Assembly (NCBI GenBank): GCA_035456465.1
Contig: DATIDD010000066.1
Location: forward strand, 1 to 45,268
DNA from: DATHTC01 sp035456465
GTDB lineage: Bacteria > Actinomycetota > Thermoleophilia > Gaiellales > Gaiellaceae
Direction: 5' to 3'
DNA: 45,268 nucleotides
The notes under the pieces were generated by a model. The model saw only the letters and a program-made list of their open reading frames with translations. It was not told where the DNA came from and did no database searches. Made by a program: the position numbers and the translations under genes. Below, in pieces: positions 42,645 through 45,268 of the stretch; the stretch's first letter is position 1; each line of letters begins with the position of its first letter.

Positions 42645-42956
42645 CTAGATCGCCGCGCGCTCGAGCGCGCGTACGAGCTCGCCGAGCGCCTCGCCCTTCT
42701 CGGTGAGCCGGTACTCGGCGGCCGGCGGACGCGTCGCCATGACGTGCCGCTCCAGCACCCCCGCCTCCTCCAGCTCGGTCAGGCGCTGCGCCAGCGTGCG
42801 CGGCGGCACCGACCCGAGGATCTGCTTGAACTCGTTGAAGCGGAGCGCACCCGAGTGCGCCGCGTACAGGATCGACAGCAGCCAGCGCCGCTCGAGGAGG
42901 TCCGCCGCGCGGCGGACCTCCTCGGGCATCGGCGCGCAGCTACGACAGCGCGACAT
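42645..42956 (-). CDS. HxlR family transcriptional regulator
   Basis: A 103-residue winged-helix protein. LLERRWLLSILYAAHSGALRFNEFKQIL, then PPRTLAQRLTELEEAGVLER and EYRLTEKGEALGELV are the family pattern. Cys4 and Cys7 sit at the N-terminus, where HxlR proteins often carry a redox-sensing cysteine. The ATG at 42956 lies inside the last 17 bp of lon, so it is probably made from the lon transcript. The target genes are unknown. Confidence 0.9.
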   Translation of the reverse strand: MSRCRSCAPMPEEVRRAADLLERRWLLSILYAAHSGALRFNEFKQILGSVPPRTLAQRLTELEEAGVLERHVMATRPPAAEYRLTEKGEALGELVRALERAAI

Positions 42957-45237
42957 CGCGGGCCCCCGAGGGCACCGGCTCGAGCGCCAGCTCGAACACC
43001 TCGCCGAGGCTCATCACCGGATGGAACCGAAGCTCCTCGCGCACGTCCGGCGGGACGTCGTCGAGCTCCGGCCGGTTCCGCTCGGGGAGGATCACGTCGG
43101 TCAGCCCGGCCGCGTGGGCCGCGAGCACCTTCTGCTTCAGCCCGCCGATCGGCAACACCCGCCCCTGCAGCGTCACCTCGCCGGTCATCCCGACCGTGTG
43201 CCGCACGGGCCGGCCCGTCAGCAACGAGGCGAGCGCGGTCGCCATCGTGATCCCGGCGCTCGGCCCGTCCTTGGGGATCGCGCCGGCCGGCACGTGGACG
43301 TGGAACTGCCGGCCCTCGAAGCTGGACTCGTCGAGCCCCAGCTCCTCCGAGTGGGCGCGGACGTAGGAGAGCGCGATGCGCGCGGACTCCTTCATCACGT
43401 CACCGAGCTGGCCGGTCAGCGTCAGCCCGCCGTCGCCGTTCATCGCGGTGGCCTCGACGAAGAGGACGTCGCCGCCCGTGCCCGTGACCGCGAGGCCCGT
43501 GGCCACACCGGGGACGGCCGTCCGCTCCGCCGCCTCCTGGAAGAAGCGCTGGCGGCCGAGCGCGTCGCGCAGCTCGTCCAGGCCGAGGACGACCGGCGCC
43601 TCGAACTGCCCGGCCGCGATCCGCGTCGCGGTCTTGCGCAGCAGCTTCCCGAGCTCCCGCTCGAGCTGCCGCACGCCCGCCTCGCGCGTGTACTCCGACA
43701 CCGTCAGCTCGAGCAGCTCGTCCGAGATCTCGACCTCGTCCGCGTGCAGCCCGTTCCGCTCCCGCTGGCGCGGCCACAGGTACCGGCGCGCGATCGCGAC
43801 CTTCTCGTCGACCGTGTAGCCGTCGAAGCGGATGATCTCCATCCGGTCGAGAAGCGGGCCCGGGATCGTGTCCGCGAGGTTCGCGGTCGCGATGAAGACC
43901 ACCTCGGAGAGGTCGAGCTCGACGTCGAGGTAGTGGTCGCGGAAGGAGTGGTTCTGCGCCGGGTCGAGCACCTCCAGCAGCGCCGAGGAGGGATCGCCGC
44001 GCCAGTCCGCGCCGACCTTGTCGACCTCGTCCAGCAGGATCACCGGGTTCATCGTCCCGGCGTCGCGCAGCGCGCGGACCAGGCGTCCCGGCAGCGCGCC
44101 GATGTAGGTGCGCCGGTGACCGCGGATCTCCGCCTCGTCGCGGACGCCGCCGAGCGACATCCGCACGAACTCGCGGTTGAGCGCGCGGGCGACCGACTCG
44201 CCGATCGACGTCTTGCCCGTGCCGGGCGGCCCGATCAGCGTGAGGATGGCGCCGGAGCGCCGGTCCTCCTCGATCCCGCGCTCCTCGCGGAGCTTGCGGA
44301 CGGCGAGGTACTCGACGATCCGGTCCTTCACGTCCTCGAGGCCGTGGTGGTCGGCGTCGAGCACCTCCCGCGCGTTCGCGGGGTCGAGGCGCTCCTCCGA
44401 CCGCTTGCCCCACGGCACGGCCAGGAGCCAGTCGAGGTACGTGCGGATCACGGACGACTCCGCGCCCTGCTCGCCGATCCGCTCGAGCCGCGACAGCTCG
44501 CGCTCGGCCTGGTCGCGCACCGCCTCGGGCAGGTCGGCATCGGCCAGCTTCTGCCGGTACTCCTCGACGACGGACGCGTCGTCCTCGCCGAGCTCCTTGC
44601 GAATCGAGTCGAGCTGGCGGCGGAGGATGTACTCGCGCTGCTGCTTCTGCGCGCCCGACTCCACGTCCTCGCGGATGCGGCGGCGGATCTGCAGCTCGGC
44701 GAGCCGCTCCCGCTGGAGCTCGGTCGCGAGCTGCAGGCGCTCGACCACGCCGACCGTCTCGAGCAGCTGGACCTTCTGCTCGAACGTCAGGTCGGGCGAG
44801 TAGCCGCACGTGTCGGCGAGGCTGCCCGGCTCGGTGATCGAGCGGATGAACCGCGAGATCGAGCCGTCGTCGCCGCGCAGCTCGAGGATCTCCTCGACGG
44901 TAGCCCGGTACTCGCGCTCGAGCTCGCGGATGCGGCCGTCCTTGATCTCGGCCGGATCGGGGCGTCCCTCGACCTCGACCCGCAGGCGGCCGTTGGCGTC
45001 GGCATGCGCCGCGCCGGCGATGCCGCGGTGGAGGCCGTTCAGCGCCACGGCACGGCCGCCGCCGGGCAGGCGCACGCGGTCGACCACCTCGGCCACCGTC
45101 CCGACCTTGGCGTAGTTTCCGTCGTGGACGGGAACGAGCAGGACGCGCTCCTCGTCCGCGACGTCTACAGGTAGCGTGACGGTCATGTTGGGGAAGACGA
45201 CGACGTCTTCGAGGGGCACCAGCAGAAGGGTGCTCAC
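42940..45237 (-). CDS. lon: ATP-dependent protease Lon
   Basis: A 765-residue protease with an N-terminal substrate domain (LLLVPLEDVVVFPNMTVTLP at the start), a coiled region, an AAA+ domain and a Ser-Lys protease domain. Walker A is GPPGTGKTS near residue 336 and Walker B is VILLDEVDKV near residue 400. Catalytic Ser660 lies in KDGPSAGI and Lys701 in IGGLKQK. It degrades misfolded and regulatory proteins. The GTG at 45237 has AGGAG about ten bases upstream. The promoter lies outside or at the edge of the window, and no HspR-type inverted repeat is visible in the 31 bases available. Confidence 0.97.
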   Translation of the reverse strand: MSTLLLVPLEDVVVFPNMTVTLPVDVADEERVLLVPVHDGNYAKVGTVAEVVDRVRLPGGGRAVALNGLHRGIAGAAHADANGRLRVEVEGRPDPAEIKDGRIRELEREYRATVEEILELRGDDGSISRFIRSITEPGSLADTCGYSPDLTFEQKVQLLETVGVVERLQLATELQRERLAELQIRRRIREDVESGAQKQQREYILRRQLDSIRKELGEDDASVVEEYRQKLADADLPEAVRDQAERELSRLERIGEQGAESSVIRTYLDWLLAVPWGKRSEERLDPANAREVLDADHHGLEDVKDRIVEYLAVRKLREERGIEEDRRSGAILTLIGPPGTGKTSIGESVARALNREFVRMSLGGVRDEAEIRGHRRTYIGALPGRLVRALRDAGTMNPVILLDEVDKVGADWRGDPSSALLEVLDPAQNHSFRDHYLDVELDLSEVVFIATANLADTIPGPLLDRMEIIRFDGYTVDEKVAIARRYLWPRQRERNGLHADEVEISDELLELTVSEYTREAGVRQLERELGKLLRKTATRIAAGQFEAPVVLGLDELRDALGRQRFFQEAAERTAVPGVATGLAVTGTGGDVLFVEATAMNGDGGLTLTGQLGDVMKESARIALSYVRAHSEELGLDESSFEGRQFHVHVPAGAIPKDGPSAGITMATALASLLTGRPVRHTVGMTGEVTLQGRVLPIGGLKQKVLAAHAAGLTDVILPERNRPELDDVPPDVREELRFHPVMSLGEVFELALEPVPSGARDVALS

Positions 45238-45268
45238 GGGGCTTCGCTCCTGGGAGATACTGGTCTTT

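Noticed and set aside
42703..45174. Plus-strand open frame of over 800 codons opposite lon
   Set aside because: Antisense of a complete Lon with intact catalytic motifs; no recognisable protein.
45238..45268. Heat-shock operator (HspR or CIRCE type) before lon
   Set aside because: Only 31 bases are available and no inverted repeat of either type is present.

Overview
The window is about 45 kb of very GC-rich bacterial chromosome. Genes are densely packed, often overlap through ATGA or GTGA junctions, and frequently start with GTG. Gene content (Rex, HxlR, FmdB and DUF1844-like proteins, H+-pyrophosphatase, tsa genes, Lon, UvrA) and codon use suggest an actinobacterium, perhaps of the class Thermoleophilia. 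That placement is an inference from style and gene set, since no rRNA gene is present. I see no transposase, integrase, CRISPR array, tRNA or rRNA. The content is chromosomal and mostly housekeeping, with no intergenic stretch above 300 bases.

Region 1 (1-7030, minus strand) is the most interesting part. A cobalamin riboswitch (about 6867-7009) precedes a tightly coupled operon. It encodes two exported DUF4430 proteins (the fold of the transcobalamin/intrinsic-factor beta domain), an ECF transporter T protein, a fused double ATPase, an S component, and an exported prenyltransferase-type alpha/alpha-barrel protein (the fold of the transcobalamin alpha domain). A CinA-like protein and an MFS permease follow. 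I read this as a corrinoid capture and uptake system in which the two halves of a vertebrate-type B12 carrier are separate polypeptides.

Region 2 (7037-19578) holds a VanZ-like gene, a small helical protein, and a PQQ-type sugar dehydrogenase lipoprotein coupled to two RCK (TrkA-like) proteins. It continues with two APC permeases carrying C-terminal universal-stress-protein domains, a full TrkA, TrkH, a DedA protein and a K+-independent proton-pumping pyrophosphatase. Most of this looks like potassium and ion homeostasis.

Region 3 (19673-33209) contains a DUF1844-like/GCS2-ligase/GT4-glycosyltransferase operon, a subtilase, the redox repressor Rex, glutamate dehydrogenase and a second, atypical subtilase. 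That subtilase is coupled to the t6A gene set tsaE-tsaB-rimI-tsaD. A GNAT acetyltransferase, a family 4 uracil-DNA glycosylase ending in a probable sliding-clamp motif, and a FmdB zinc ribbon follow.

Region 4 (33297-45268) contains a DUF2520-panC-panB pantothenate operon and a two-gene B-type heme-copper oxidase whose subunit I is fused to a cytochrome c domain. It also holds a Yip1 membrane protein, a small lipoprotein, UvrA, a cyclic-nucleotide-binding-domain protein, an HxlR regulator and Lon.

A recurrent signal is a TANNNT -10 box lying only 6-9 bases before the start codon of the first gene of an operon. This implies that leaderless transcription is common. At two divergent junctions the two -10 boxes share the same TA dinucleotide.
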